Assembly (NCBI RefSeq): GCF_000265205.3 | Contig: NC_018000.1 | Location: 4,650,001 to 4,714,000 of the forward strand | Direction: 5' to 3' | DNA length: 64,000 nucleotides | DNA from: Sinorhizobium fredii USDA 257 | GTDB lineage: Bacteria; Pseudomonadota; Alphaproteobacteria; Rhizobiales; Rhizobiaceae | In this document: positions 41,646 to 50,025 of the stretch, piece after piece | Layout of the letters: each line of letters begins with the position of its first letter | Numbering within the stretch: the stretch's first letter is position 1 | Notes under the pieces: model-generated | Told to the model about the DNA's origin: nothing | Database searches by the model: none | The model's input: only the letters and a program-made list of their open reading frames with translations | Program-made: the position numbers and the translations under genes

Positions 41646-41661
41646 GGCGGACTCGCCCTTT
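41644..41661 (+). terminator. short terminator at the end of the SLT lipoprotein gene
   Basis: AGGGCG-GACT-CGCCCT (41644-41659) followed by TT and A-rich sequence. The stem starts inside the stop codon. It separates two convergent genes. The stem is only 6 bp, so the call is modest. Confidence 0.4.
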
Positions 41662-41693
41662 AAAACCCGCAACGTTCCTGATCTGTGCGCCGC

Positions 41694-43061
41694 TCAATCG
41701 AGCGCCGCGATCACCGCGGTATGCAGCTTCTGCACATCGTAGCCGCTGCCTCCCGGCGTGAGCCCAAGCCGGACGACGGCAAGGCGGAGCGAAGGAACGA
41801 GCATGATCGATTGCCCGTCATGCCCGAGCATCCAGAACGTATCGGACGGGAAATTGCCCGTCCCGGCGCGGATCCCGTTCTCGGTGAGCCAGACCTGGCC
41901 TGAGCCATAGTCGCCGCCCGAAGCCGCAGTCGGAGATCGCATGAAGCGCACAAATCCCTCCGGCAGAAGCGCCCTGCCCTTCCAACGGCCATCGTCCAGC
42001 AGAAACTGCGCAAAGCGCGCCCAGTCCTGCGCCGTGGCATACATGTACGAGGAACCGACGAAGGTGCCGCTCGCGTCCGTCTCCATCACCGCGCTGGTCA
42101 TGCCGAGCGGACCGAACAGCGCCTGCCGAGGATAGGCTAGCGCCGCAGCGGAGCCGCCGAAAGTCTGCATCCACAGGCGTGACAAAAGGTTCGTCGTGCC
42201 CGTCGAATAGTTGAACCCGGAGCCAGGTGCGGCTTCAAGCCGCTTCGATGCTGCGAACCCGGCCATGTCGCTTTCGAGAAAGAGCATCCGCGTCACGTCG
42301 GTGACGTCGCCATAGTCCTCGTTGAAGGCGAGCCCGCTCTGCATCCCCAGGAGATCGGCAAGCTTGATCCGCGCTCTTTCGTCGCCACTCCATTCTGGAA
42401 TGAGATTCGCCTTTTCCAGATCCATGCGCCCGTCGGCAATCCGCAGTCCCACGAGTGCCGCAGTGACCGATTTTGCCATCGACCAGCCTAGCAGAGGCGT
42501 ATCGCGGTCGATACCGCGGCCATAGGCCTCCGCTATCAGGCGCCCGTCCTTGATGACGGCGACCGCCCGCAGGCCAGGACCGGCCAGTTCGGAGTCATCC
42601 ACGAGTTTCTGGAATGCCGGATGGATCTCCGCCCTGCTTCCCTCGGGCCAGTTGATGTCGGGGCTCTGTGGAGCGGTCGCCGCGCCGCCGACCGCGTTCT
42701 CACCTGCCGGCGCGGCCAGCGCCTGCATGGCTCCGCCTGCCGTTACGGTGCAGCCAAATCCCGGACGATGGACAGCCCGAACGGGGGCGGCGAAACCGAA
42801 GATGCGTGCCGTCACCGATTGCTGATCGCGATCGACCGACACGCCGACGAACTTGAGCAGCGGGTGACCGGGTGCCTGTACGTCCTCGGCGAGGACCGCC
42901 TGCGGGTCGCGCCCCGCCAGGAAAACATTGGAACAGACGATCTTGGCGGCATAGCCGTCACCGACCTTGAGCAGTTCCGGTGGAAAGAAGGCCAGCCAGC
43001 CGGCGACCGCCGCCACTACGGCCGCGGCCAATGCACCGGTTTTCCGCAAAACACCCTTCAT
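41694..43061 (-). CDS. serine hydrolase, beta-lactamase class C fold
   Basis: A 455-residue protein with an N-terminal membrane anchor (about residues 8-28), an N-terminal extension without a recognised domain, and a serine-hydrolase domain of the class C beta-lactamase / 6-aminohexanoate-oligomer hydrolase type from about residue 145. The active-site motif is SMAK (Ser194-Lys197) in LGWSMAKSVTAAL. The second motif is YST at 285-287 (NYSTGTTN), and a HDGQSI segment near the C-terminus takes the place of KTG. Substrates of this group include esters, amides and peptides; resistance should not be assumed. It is convergent with the SLT gene. Confidence 0.82.
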   Translation of the reverse strand: MKGVLRKTGALAAAVVAAVAGWLAFFPPELLKVGDGYAAKIVCSNVFLAGRDPQAVLAEDVQAPGHPLLKFVGVSVDRDQQSVTARIFGFAAPVRAVHRPGFGCTVTAGGAMQALAAPAGENAVGGAATAPQSPDINWPEGSRAEIHPAFQKLVDDSELAGPGLRAVAVIKDGRLIAEAYGRGIDRDTPLLGWSMAKSVTAALVGLRIADGRMDLEKANLIPEWSGDERARIKLADLLGMQSGLAFNEDYGDVTDVTRMLFLESDMAGFAASKRLEAAPGSGFNYSTGTTNLLSRLWMQTFGGSAAALAYPRQALFGPLGMTSAVMETDASGTFVGSSYMYATAQDWARFAQFLLDDGRWKGRALLPEGFVRFMRSPTAASGGDYGSGQVWLTENGIRAGTGNFPSDTFWMLGHDGQSIMLVPSLRLAVVRLGLTPGGSGYDVQKLHTAVIAALD

Positions 43062-43211
43062 AGCCCGCCTCCTGCCGACGACAGGAAAACAGGTTTCGCG
43101 AGAAAGGAAAAGCCTCTTCCGCGCTTAGGCTTGCCTGTGGACGACGGCCTGTTCCCCGCCTCTCATTCGCTGCGTGGTCTCGTGGCGGAACGCGCCAGGC
43201 CTGTGGGAATC

Positions 43212-43229
43212 CCGTCATCAAAGTGTAGT
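43212..43229 (+). promoter_or_regulatory. weak candidate PHO box upstream of btaA
   Basis: CCGTCAT-caaa-GTGTAGT has the spacing of the PhoB half-site pair (CTGTCAT-N4-CTGTCAT). The first half matches 6 of 7, the second only about 4 of 7. btaAB is known to be phosphate-starvation induced through PhoB in S. meliloti, which is why the site was sought. Confidence 0.25.
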
Positions 43230-43263
43230 CGAGTCACACTAGAAGCGCCTCAGTTTCAACTGG

Positions 43264-44526
43264 ATGGCAGACAAAATGACGGAACTCGCCCCCGATGCCG
43301 GTTTTGGCGGAAAGAATGCGAAGCTGAAGAGCGCGCTCCTCCAGCACAAGGCCCTGTCCTTTGCCGGGCTATCGGAGCGCCTGTTCGGGCTGCTCTTTTC
43401 TGGGCTTGTCTACCCGCAGATCTGGGAAGATCCGATCGTCGACATGGAAGCGATGCAGATTGGGCGCGGCCACCATATCGTGACGATCGGTTCCGGCGGC
43501 TGCAACATGCTGACCTATCTCTCCGCCGGACCGGCGCGCATTGACGTTGTCGACCTCAACCCGCACCACATTGCCTTGAACCGGCTGAAGCTCGCCGTGT
43601 TCCGTCACCTGCCGAGCCACAAGGATGTCGTGCGGTTCCTGGGCAGCACCGGTACGCGCTCGAATGCCCAGGCCTTCGATCTCTTCCTTGCTCCGAAGCT
43701 CGACCCAGTCTCGCGCACCTATTGGAACGGCCGTGACCTGACGGGCCGCCGCCGGATCGGCGTCTTCGGCCGCAATATCTATCGGACTGGCCTTCTCGGC
43801 CGCTTCATCGCCGCCAGCCATCTTCTGGCGCGGCTCCACGGCGTCAACCCGGCGGACTTCGTCCAGGCCCGTTCGATGCGCGAGCAGCGGCAGTTTTTTG
43901 ACGACAAGCTCGCGCCACTCTTCGACCGCCCCATTATCCGCTGGATCACCGGCCGCAAGAGTTCGCTGTTCGGGCTGGGCATCCCACCGCAGCAATTCGA
44001 CGAGCTCGCCAGCCTCAGCGATGAGAAGTCGCTCGCCGCGGTGCTGCGCCATCGCCTCGAGAAGCTCACATGCCATTTTCCGCTGCGCGAAAACTACTTC
44101 GCCTGGCAGGCTTTTGGCCGGCGTTACCCGCTTCCGCACGAGGGCGAGTTGCCGCCTTATCTGCAGGAATCGAGCTATGAGGCGATCTGCAACGGCGCCG
44201 ATCGCGTCGCGGTCCACCACGAGAGCTTCACGGATTTGCTGGGCCGCAAGCCGGCGTCTTCGGTTGACCGCTACGTGCTCCTCGACGCACAGGACTGGAT
44301 GAACGACCGGCAATTGAACGACCTCTGGGGTGAAATCACCCGCACCGCCGCGCCGGACGCCGTGGTGATCTTCCGCACGGCGGCTGAGGAGAGCATTCTG
44401 CCTGGCCGTCTTTCCGCCGCACTGCTCGACCAGTGGCACTACGACGCCGAAACCTCATCGAGGCTCGGCGCCAAGGACCGGTCGGCCATCTATGGCGGTT
44501 TCCACGTCTACCGGAAGAAAGCATGA
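43264..44526 (+). CDS. btaA: SAM:diacylglycerol 3-amino-3-carboxypropyltransferase BtaA
   Basis: First enzyme of diacylglyceryl-N,N,N-trimethylhomoserine (DGTS) synthesis: moves the 3-amino-3-carboxypropyl group of SAM onto diacylglycerol, making a phosphorus-free membrane lipid precursor. The 420-residue product shows the BtaA hallmarks: GLVYPQIWEDPIVDMEAM near residue 47, the SAM site IVTIGSGGCNMLTYL near 70, DVVDLNPHHIALNRLK near 91, and the C-terminal VLLDAQDWMNDRQLNDLW near 338. It overlaps btaB by 4 bases, so they form one operon. In S. meliloti these genes are induced by phosphate starvation. Confidence 0.94.
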   Translation: MADKMTELAPDAGFGGKNAKLKSALLQHKALSFAGLSERLFGLLFSGLVYPQIWEDPIVDMEAMQIGRGHHIVTIGSGGCNMLTYLSAGPARIDVVDLNPHHIALNRLKLAVFRHLPSHKDVVRFLGSTGTRSNAQAFDLFLAPKLDPVSRTYWNGRDLTGRRRIGVFGRNIYRTGLLGRFIAASHLLARLHGVNPADFVQARSMREQRQFFDDKLAPLFDRPIIRWITGRKSSLFGLGIPPQQFDELASLSDEKSLAAVLRHRLEKLTCHFPLRENYFAWQAFGRRYPLPHEGELPPYLQESSYEAICNGADRVAVHHESFTDLLGRKPASSVDRYVLLDAQDWMNDRQLNDLWGEITRTAAPDAVVIFRTAAEESILPGRLSAALLDQWHYDAETSSRLGAKDRSAIYGGFHVYRKKA

Positions 44527-45200
44527 GTGCCGCGCAGTCCGCCGGCAACAGCCACGCCCGGCTCATGGATCGGATGTATCGCTACCAGCGCTACATCTAC
44601 GACTTTACCAGGAAATACTATCTCTTCGGGCGCGATACGCTGATCCGCGAATTGGGCGCAGCGCGAGACAGTTCGGTGCTGGAGGTGGGCTGCGGCACGG
44701 GGCGCAACCTGGCGATGATCGGGGACCTTTATCCCGAGGCCCGCCTCTTCGGTCTCGACATCTCCGCCGAGATGCTCGCAACCGCAAAGGCGAAGTTGCG
44801 GCGCCAGGGCCGAGCGGATGTAAACCTGCGCATCGCCGACGCTACGAACTTCACCGCCGCCTCCTTCGGTGAAGAGGGCTTTGACCGCGTCGTCATCTCC
44901 TATGCGCTGTCGATGATCCCCGACTGGCAGGAAGCGATCGACGCCGCGGTCGAAGCGCTCAACCCGGGCGGCTCGCTGCATATCGCCGACTTCGGGCAGC
45001 AGGAGGGATGGCCCGGCGGCTTCCGTCGCATCCTGCAGGCCTGGCTCGAGCGCTTTCACGTCACGCCGCGCGAATCGCTCTTCGACGTCATGCGCGCCAA
45101 GGCCGAGCGGGACAGCGCCGTGCTCGAGCTCAAGTCGATCGGCAGGGGCTACGCATGGATCGCCGTGTACCGCCGCCCGGCCGCAGAGCGGGTGCCGTGA
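44523..45200 (+). CDS. btaB: betaine lipid N-methyltransferase BtaB
   Basis: Adds three methyl groups from SAM to diacylglyceryl-homoserine to give DGTS. The 225-residue protein begins with the family-specific stretch RLMDRMYRYQRYIYDFTRKYYLFGRD (about residues 14-38). It then has a class I methyltransferase fold with VLEVGCGTGRNLAMIG near 50 and LFGLDISAEMLATAKAKL near 72. The start ATG at 44523 overlaps the btaA stop (ATGA), indicating translational coupling. Length is normal. Confidence 0.94.
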   Translation: MSAAQSAGNSHARLMDRMYRYQRYIYDFTRKYYLFGRDTLIRELGAARDSSVLEVGCGTGRNLAMIGDLYPEARLFGLDISAEMLATAKAKLRRQGRADVNLRIADATNFTAASFGEEGFDRVVISYALSMIPDWQEAIDAAVEALNPGGSLHIADFGQQEGWPGGFRRILQAWLERFHVTPRESLFDVMRAKAERDSAVLELKSIGRGYAWIAVYRRPAAERVP

Positions 45201-45245
45201 TCCACAGGCGCTTGAAAGCGGTCGCTCCAGCGATGCAATTGACGC

Positions 45246-45274
45246 TTGAGCTAACGCAATTTTTACGATGATAT
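45246..45274 (+). promoter_or_regulatory. possible promoter for the GH25 lysozyme gene
   Basis: TTGAGC (45246-45251) and TGATAT (45269-45274) with a 17-base spacer, about 95 bases before the ATG at 45369. Fair match to the rhizobial consensus; motif-based only. Confidence 0.3.
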
Positions 45275-45368
45275 GGTGAAAAGGAGGTCAAGCCTCCCTG
45301 GGGGACATCACCGTTATGGAAACCATCGCGTGAGGCAGGATCGTCGTTCGTCTCGTAACGGAACCCCC

Positions 45369-46148
45369 ATGCGCCGGCTTCTCCTGGCATTGCTGCCCCT
45401 CGCCACCATTCTCTCCGCCTGCACGTCGACCGACTATGACCTCGTGCGGACGGCTTCCATACCGCCGCGCTTCCGGGACACCGATCCGCAGGATTTCGGC
45501 GGTCGCACGCCGCACAACCACAGCATCCACGGCGTCGACGTTTCCAAATGGAACGGCGACATCGACTGGATGAAAGTCAAGAGCTCCGGCGTCTCCTTTG
45601 CCTTCATCAAGGCCACCGAAGGCAAGGACCGGGTCGATTCGCGCTTCCCGGAATATTGGCCGCGGGCTCGCGCCGCCGGGATCGCCTACGCCCCCTACCA
45701 TTTCTACTATTTCTGCTCGAGTGCGGACGCACAGGCCGACTGGTTCATCGCCAATGTGCCGAAGAGCGCCGTCCATCTGCCGCCGGTTCTCGACGTCGAG
45801 TGGAACGGCGAATCGAAGACCTGCCGTTACCGCCCGTCGCCGGAGACCGTGCGCTTCGAAATGAAGCGGTTCATGGATCGCCTGGAAGCGCATTACGGCA
45901 AGCGGCCGATCATCTACACCTCCGTCGACTTCCACCGCGACAATCTCGTCGGCGCCTTCAACGACTATCACTTCTGGGTGCGTTCCGTCGCCAAGCATCC
46001 CAAGGACATTTACGTCGACCGGCGTTGGGCCTTCTGGCAATACACCAGCACGGGCGTAATACCGGGCATCGAAGGCCATACGGACATCAACGCCTTCGCG
46101 GGCTCCGCCAAAAATTGGAAGAAATGGGTGGCAGCCGTTTCGCAATAG
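45369..46148 (+). CDS. GH25 family lysozyme, lipoprotein
   Basis: Muramidase of glycoside hydrolase family 25. The 259-residue precursor has a lipoprotein signal with lipobox LSAC (Cys near residue 18). The GH25 barrel starts at GVDVSKWNGDIDWMKVK near 56. FAFIKATEGKDRVDSRF and the catalytic pair in LDVEWNG (near 145) follow, then PIIYTSVDFHRDNL near 182 and WAFWQYTSTGVIPGIEGHTDINAF near 220. All the usual acidic residues are present. The ATG at 45369 is used; the 32 codons before it lack a signal. Predicted to act in the periplasm or at the outer membrane. Confidence 0.9.
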   Translation: MRRLLLALLPLATILSACTSTDYDLVRTASIPPRFRDTDPQDFGGRTPHNHSIHGVDVSKWNGDIDWMKVKSSGVSFAFIKATEGKDRVDSRFPEYWPRARAAGIAYAPYHFYYFCSSADAQADWFIANVPKSAVHLPPVLDVEWNGESKTCRYRPSPETVRFEMKRFMDRLEAHYGKRPIIYTSVDFHRDNLVGAFNDYHFWVRSVAKHPKDIYVDRRWAFWQYTSTGVIPGIEGHTDINAFAGSAKNWKKWVAAVSQ

Positions 46149-46295
46149 GCGGGATACGCCTTGCGTATCGAAGCGCGGCGGGCCGATTTCTTCATTCGGT
46201 CATAATGCTCTGAGAAAGCACCGGCATATTGACCTGCGACATATCGCAAGCCCGATGACTACGCCATGCCGTCCGGGCCATCGAAAGGACTTATG

Positions 46296-47513
46296 ATGAT
46301 CGACAAGGCCCGCAGCGCCCTCCTCACCCTCGGCCTGTTCGCACTCTCCAGCACCTCCGTTCTGGCGCAGACGCAAGCTCAGCCGCAGACCCCGCCGGTT
46401 CCCTGTGGTGGCGATCTCGCGACCTTCCTGGAGGGTGTCAGGGCCGAGGCGGTTGGCAAGGGCATCCCAGCGGACGCCGCGGACCGGGCGCTCGCCGGTG
46501 TTGCAGTTGACCAGAAGGTGCTGAGCCGCGACCGTGCCCAAGGTGTCTTCAAGCAGACCTTCACGGAATTCTCGAAGCGCACCGTCAGCAAGGCGCGGCT
46601 CGACATCGGTGCCCAGAAGATGAAGGAATATGCCGACGTCTTCGCCCGCGCCGAAAGTGAGTTCGGCGTGCCGGCGCCGGTGATCACCGCTTTCTGGGCC
46701 ATGGAAACGGACTTCGGTGCCGTTCAGGGCGATTTCAACACCCGCAACGCCTTGGCGACGCTGGCGCATGACTGCCGCCGGCCGGAAATGTTCCGGCCGC
46801 AGCTCATTGCCGCCATCGAAATGGTACAGCACGGCGATCTGGACCCGGCGACGACCACAGGCGCCTGGGCCGGCGAGATCGGCCAGGTACAGATGCTGCC
46901 GGAGGACATCATCGCCTACGGCGTCGATGGGGATGGCGACGGCCATGTCAATCTGAAGAAGAGCGCCCCGGACGCAATCCTCACGGCGGCGAAGTTCATC
47001 CAGAGCCTTGGCTTCACGGCGGGGCAGCCCTGGATCCAGGAAGTCAGCTTACCGGATCAGCTGCCCTGGGAAAAGACGGGGCTGCAGCCGGGCACGACGG
47101 CTGGCGACTGGTTCGCTCTCGGAGTCGCGCCACGCGACGGCAACACGTCCCACAGCGCGCTCGAAGCAGCGCTGGTCCTGCCGCAGGGACGCAAGGGCGC
47201 TGCCTTCCTGACCTATCCGAACTTCAAGATCTATCTCGAATGGAACCAGTCGTTCATCTATACGACGTCGGCCGCCTACTTCGCGACCCGCCTCGCCGGT
47301 GCACCGCCCTATCAGGTCGGCAATCCGGAGCCGGGGCTTGGCGACGCGGAAATGAGGGCCTTGCAGACCAAGCTGCAGGCGCTCGGCCACAACGTCGGCA
47401 AGATCGACGGTATTCTCGGCTCCGGCACACGCACCGCGTTGCAGAAGGAGCAGTTGAAGCTCGGCCTGCCGGCCGACGGTTGGGCGACGCCGGATCTACT
47501 CCAGGCGCTCTGA
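46296..47513 (+). CDS. MltB-type lytic murein transglycosylase with peptidoglycan-binding domain
   Basis: A 405-residue secreted protein with a signal peptide ending VLAQ. The SLT_2 (MltB) domain has catalytic Glu in AFWAMETDFGAVQGDFNT near residue 127 and EIGQVQMLPEDIIAYGVDGDGDG near 195. A C-terminal PG_binding_1 domain follows (MRALQTKLQALGHNVGKIDG through GTRTALQKEQLKLGL). Two adjacent ATG codons exist. The second (46296) is preferred because AAAGGA is then 6 bases upstream. A terminator hairpin follows the stop. It belongs to the group annotated as lytic murein transglycosylase in rhizobia. Confidence 0.9.
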   Translation: MIDKARSALLTLGLFALSSTSVLAQTQAQPQTPPVPCGGDLATFLEGVRAEAVGKGIPADAADRALAGVAVDQKVLSRDRAQGVFKQTFTEFSKRTVSKARLDIGAQKMKEYADVFARAESEFGVPAPVITAFWAMETDFGAVQGDFNTRNALATLAHDCRRPEMFRPQLIAAIEMVQHGDLDPATTTGAWAGEIGQVQMLPEDIIAYGVDGDGDGHVNLKKSAPDAILTAAKFIQSLGFTAGQPWIQEVSLPDQLPWEKTGLQPGTTAGDWFALGVAPRDGNTSHSALEAALVLPQGRKGAAFLTYPNFKIYLEWNQSFIYTTSAAYFATRLAGAPPYQVGNPEPGLGDAEMRALQTKLQALGHNVGKIDGILGSGTRTALQKEQLKLGLPADGWATPDLLQAL

Positions 47514-47542
47514 CGTGAATTTCGGAAGCAGGTCGATATTGC

Positions 47543-47570
47543 AAGAAGCGGGTGGCAACGCCCGCTTCTT
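47543..47570 (+). terminator. terminator after the MltB-type gene
   Basis: AAGAAGCGGG (47543-47552) and CCCGCTTCTT (47561-47570) form a perfect 10-bp stem with an 8-base loop, followed by CGCATT. It lies 30 bases past the stop. There is no long T-run after it. Confidence 0.65.
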
Positions 47571-47654
47571 CGCATTAACGCTTGCACAATCGCAAATTGC
47601 TGGATTGGATACGCACCGCGAATCCAATCCGGCTTCGATTGCAGCAGGGCCGAC

Positions 47655-48593
47655 ATGCTTTCATCCGCCAGAACCGCCACCACGCACATGACCTTACGCC
47701 TTTGGCTGCTGCTGGCGCTGCTCGGTCTAATTTGGGGCGGTTCTTTCTTTTTCGCCCGCGTCGCGGTTGCCCATGTCCCGCCCTTCACGCTCGTGTTTTT
47801 GCGCCTGAGCCTCGCCGCGATCGCCCTGCATGTTTACTTGCGCGGTAACCACGGTCTTTACCCGGCCCTCGTTAGGCGTTGGCGGGAGTTCCTGGTCATG
47901 GGCCTCATCAACAACGCCATTCCGCATGCTTTCATCTTTCTCGGCCAGACGCATATCGGCGCCGGGCTTGCTGCCATCCTGAACGCGACGACGCCGGTCT
48001 GGACGGTGCTCATTGCCAATATCGCAACCGAAGATGAGAAACTGACGACCGCCAAGATCAGCGGCTGCCTGCTCGGGCTCGCCGGCACGGTCGTGCTCAT
48101 CGGTCCGAGCGCACTCGCCGGGCTCTTCGGCGCGGCGGGCGACGTGCCGCTCTGGGCGCTCGTCCTGCCGGTTCTGGCGGCCGTGAGTTATGGTTGCTCC
48201 GCCACCTACGGCAAGCGTTTTCGCAGTCTGGCACCGCCAGTGACGGCTGCCGGGCAATTGACGGCATCGACGATCGTCATGCTGCCGGTAGCGGCCTTCG
48301 CGGACATGCCCTGGACCTTGCCACTGCCGCCCCTCTCCGCCGTGCTTGCGATCCTCGGTCTGGCGCTCGTCTCCACCGCTTATGCCTATATTCTGTTCTT
48401 CCGCATCATGGCGGAAGCCGGCGCCACCAACACGTCGCTGGTTACGCTTCTGGTACCGCCAAGCGCCATTCTCCTCGGCTATCTTTTCCTCGGCGAGACG
48501 CTGCAGGCGGCGGATGTTGCCGGCATGGCCCTGATCGCAGCGGGCCTCGCAGTCCTTGATGGGCGCATTCTGCGGCCGCGCGCATCGACCTGA
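47655..48593 (+). CDS. EamA/DMT family transporter
   Basis: A 312-residue inner-membrane protein with ten predicted segments in two EamA repeats. The first starts at LRLWLLLALLGLIWGGSFFFA near residue 14 and the second at VPLWALVLPVLAAVSYGCSATYG near 165. The WGGSFF motif and a C-terminal SAILLGYLFLGETL are typical of drug/metabolite exporters of the RhaT/YdcZ type. The substrate is unknown. An ATG eleven codons downstream is an alternative start. Confidence 0.87.
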   Translation: MLSSARTATTHMTLRLWLLLALLGLIWGGSFFFARVAVAHVPPFTLVFLRLSLAAIALHVYLRGNHGLYPALVRRWREFLVMGLINNAIPHAFIFLGQTHIGAGLAAILNATTPVWTVLIANIATEDEKLTTAKISGCLLGLAGTVVLIGPSALAGLFGAAGDVPLWALVLPVLAAVSYGCSATYGKRFRSLAPPVTAAGQLTASTIVMLPVAAFADMPWTLPLPPLSAVLAILGLALVSTAYAYILFFRIMAEAGATNTSLVTLLVPPSAILLGYLFLGETLQAADVAGMALIAAGLAVLDGRILRPRAST

Positions 48594-48838
48594 GGGGGAA
48601 TCAAAAGAGCTGCACGGTACGGCTTTGGGACCTTCACAGACCGTTACAGACGTTTATATTAACCTTACGGCAGCAATTGTGAGTAAAATGTGGCAGGACG
48701 AATTCTGCAAATGATTCATGCGCTTAGGGCCGTGAATATTCGAAGCGGGCGAGGCGGATTTCGCAGTGCAGCACAAGATTTGCTTTCAAGCGCCGCCTTT
48801 TGGCCCTATGTTTTACCCGTCAACGCAGGGAGGATCCT

Positions 48839-48916
48839 ATGGGACTGACACATTCGTTGAATGTCCTCATGATCAGTGCAGCGTTCGCATTCGTGGCCGT
48901 GATGCTTTTTGTCTGA
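48839..48916 (+). CDS. 25-residue single-pass membrane peptide
   Basis: ATG to TGA encodes 25 residues (MGLTHSLNV, then LMISAAFAFVAVMLFV), almost all of it one hydrophobic membrane segment. A near-perfect Shine-Dalgarno, GGGAGG, lies 6 bases before the ATG (48829-48834). A strong terminator at 49038-49065 closes the unit 120 bases later, so an independent short transcript is likely. It is too short for ordinary gene callers. I do not recognise a family. The N-terminal half is mildly polar and the C-terminus hydrophobic, so it is probably an integral peptide of the inner membrane. Confidence 0.55.
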   Translation: MGLTHSLNVLMISAAFAFVAVMLFV

Positions 48917-49037
48917 TGAAAGGCCGCTGAAGGTCCAAGCCGAAGGGGACTGTAACTTTCGGAAGTCCAATTTGCAGCAGAAGGGATAAGGCAGGCCGCT
49001 CTTAGAGCACCCGGTCTTGAGCTGCGATTACAGATGA

Positions 49038-49070
49038 GCCCATGAACGAAGTTCCGTTCATGGGCTTTTG
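49038..49070 (+). terminator. terminator downstream of the 25-residue ORF
   Basis: GCCCATGAAC (49038-49047) and GTTCATGGGC (49056-49065) form a perfect 10-bp stem with an 8-base loop, then TTTTGC on the plus strand. Nothing but the 25-residue ORF lies upstream within 440 bases, which supports a separate transcript. The minus strand lacks a T-run, so it does not serve metF well. Confidence 0.75.
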
Positions 49071-49090
49071 CTTGGATCTTCGCTTCGGGC

Positions 49091-50023
49091 CTATGCCGTG
49101 GCAACCGCCCGGTAGGAGGATACTGTGGCGCGCTTGGCCGGTCGGCGCGCATAGCCGACCAGATCGCAGACAGCGGCGATAAGCGGCGAGCGGTTCATCG
49201 TGTAGATGTGGAAGTCGCGAACACCCCGGCGTGCGAGATCGACGATCTGTTCGGCAGCGATATGGCTTGCCTCCTTGAAGCGCTCCTCCGGCTGGTCGTC
49301 GAGATGAGCGAGCCGCGAGATGATCGCCTCGGGCACCTTTGAACCGCAAAGCCCGGCAAACCGTATGACCTGCGTGAGGTTGTTGATCGGCAGGATGCCC
49401 GGCACGACCGGGATATGCACGCCGGCGCGGCGCACGCGCTCGAGGTAACGCTCGAAATCGTCATTGTCGAAGAAGAACTGCGTGATCGCGCGGGTGGCGC
49501 CGCTGTCGACCTTGCGCTTCAGCATGTCGATGTCCGCCGCGACATCCGAGCTCTCCGGGTGCTTTTCCGGATAGGCGGAGACGGAAATCTCGAAATTGCC
49601 ACGGGCACGGAGCGCCTTCACGAGCGCCGCCGAGCTTTCATAGCCGCCTGCGAAGGGCTGGTAGGCACTTCCGATGCCCCCCTGGGGGTCGCCCCTCAGT
49701 GCCACGAAATGCCGGACACCGCAGGCGACGAACTCGTCGATGACCGCATCGACTTCGGTCTTTGGCGCGCCGACGCAGGTGAGGTGCGCTGCCGTGTTCT
49801 GCAGACCCATCTCCCCGATCATGCGCTTGACCGTCGTCAGCGAATGCGCCTTGGTCGAACCGCCGGCGCCATAGGTCACGGTCTGAAATGCCGGCGCAAA
49901 GATCGAGAGATCCGCCACCGTCTGGAAGAGCTGGACTTCCATCTCTTCGTTTTTCGGCGGGAAGTACTCGAAAGATAGTCTGAGATTGCCGCGCTCCGCG
50001 GGATAAAGCGTCCGTGCGTTCAT
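49091..50023 (-). CDS. metF: 5,10-methylenetetrahydrofolate reductase MetF
   Basis: FAD enzyme that makes 5-methyl-tetrahydrofolate for methionine synthesis. The 310-residue product has the MetF TIM-barrel motifs: LSFEYFPPKNEEME near residue 17 (catalytic Glu), TVTYGAGGSTKAHSLTTVK near 50, FVALRGDPQGGIG near 105, AITQFFFDNDDFERYLER near 182, and VPGILPINNLTQVIRFAGLCGSKVP near 208. The ATG at 50023 has GGGGGAG upstream. The gene follows the ArsR/methyltransferase regulator by 2 bases and is co-transcribed with it. Confidence 0.96.
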   Translation of the reverse strand: MNARTLYPAERGNLRLSFEYFPPKNEEMEVQLFQTVADLSIFAPAFQTVTYGAGGSTKAHSLTTVKRMIGEMGLQNTAAHLTCVGAPKTEVDAVIDEFVACGVRHFVALRGDPQGGIGSAYQPFAGGYESSAALVKALRARGNFEISVSAYPEKHPESSDVAADIDMLKRKVDSGATRAITQFFFDNDDFERYLERVRRAGVHIPVVPGILPINNLTQVIRFAGLCGSKVPEAIISRLAHLDDQPEERFKEASHIAAEQIVDLARRGVRDFHIYTMNRSPLIAAVCDLVGYARRPAKRATVSSYRAVATA

Positions 50024-50025
50024 TC

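Noticed and set aside
41694..43061. Calling the class C beta-lactamase-fold protein an antibiotic-resistance gene
   Set aside because: The third motif is not KTG-like and the group includes many esterases and amide hydrolases; resistance is not supported.
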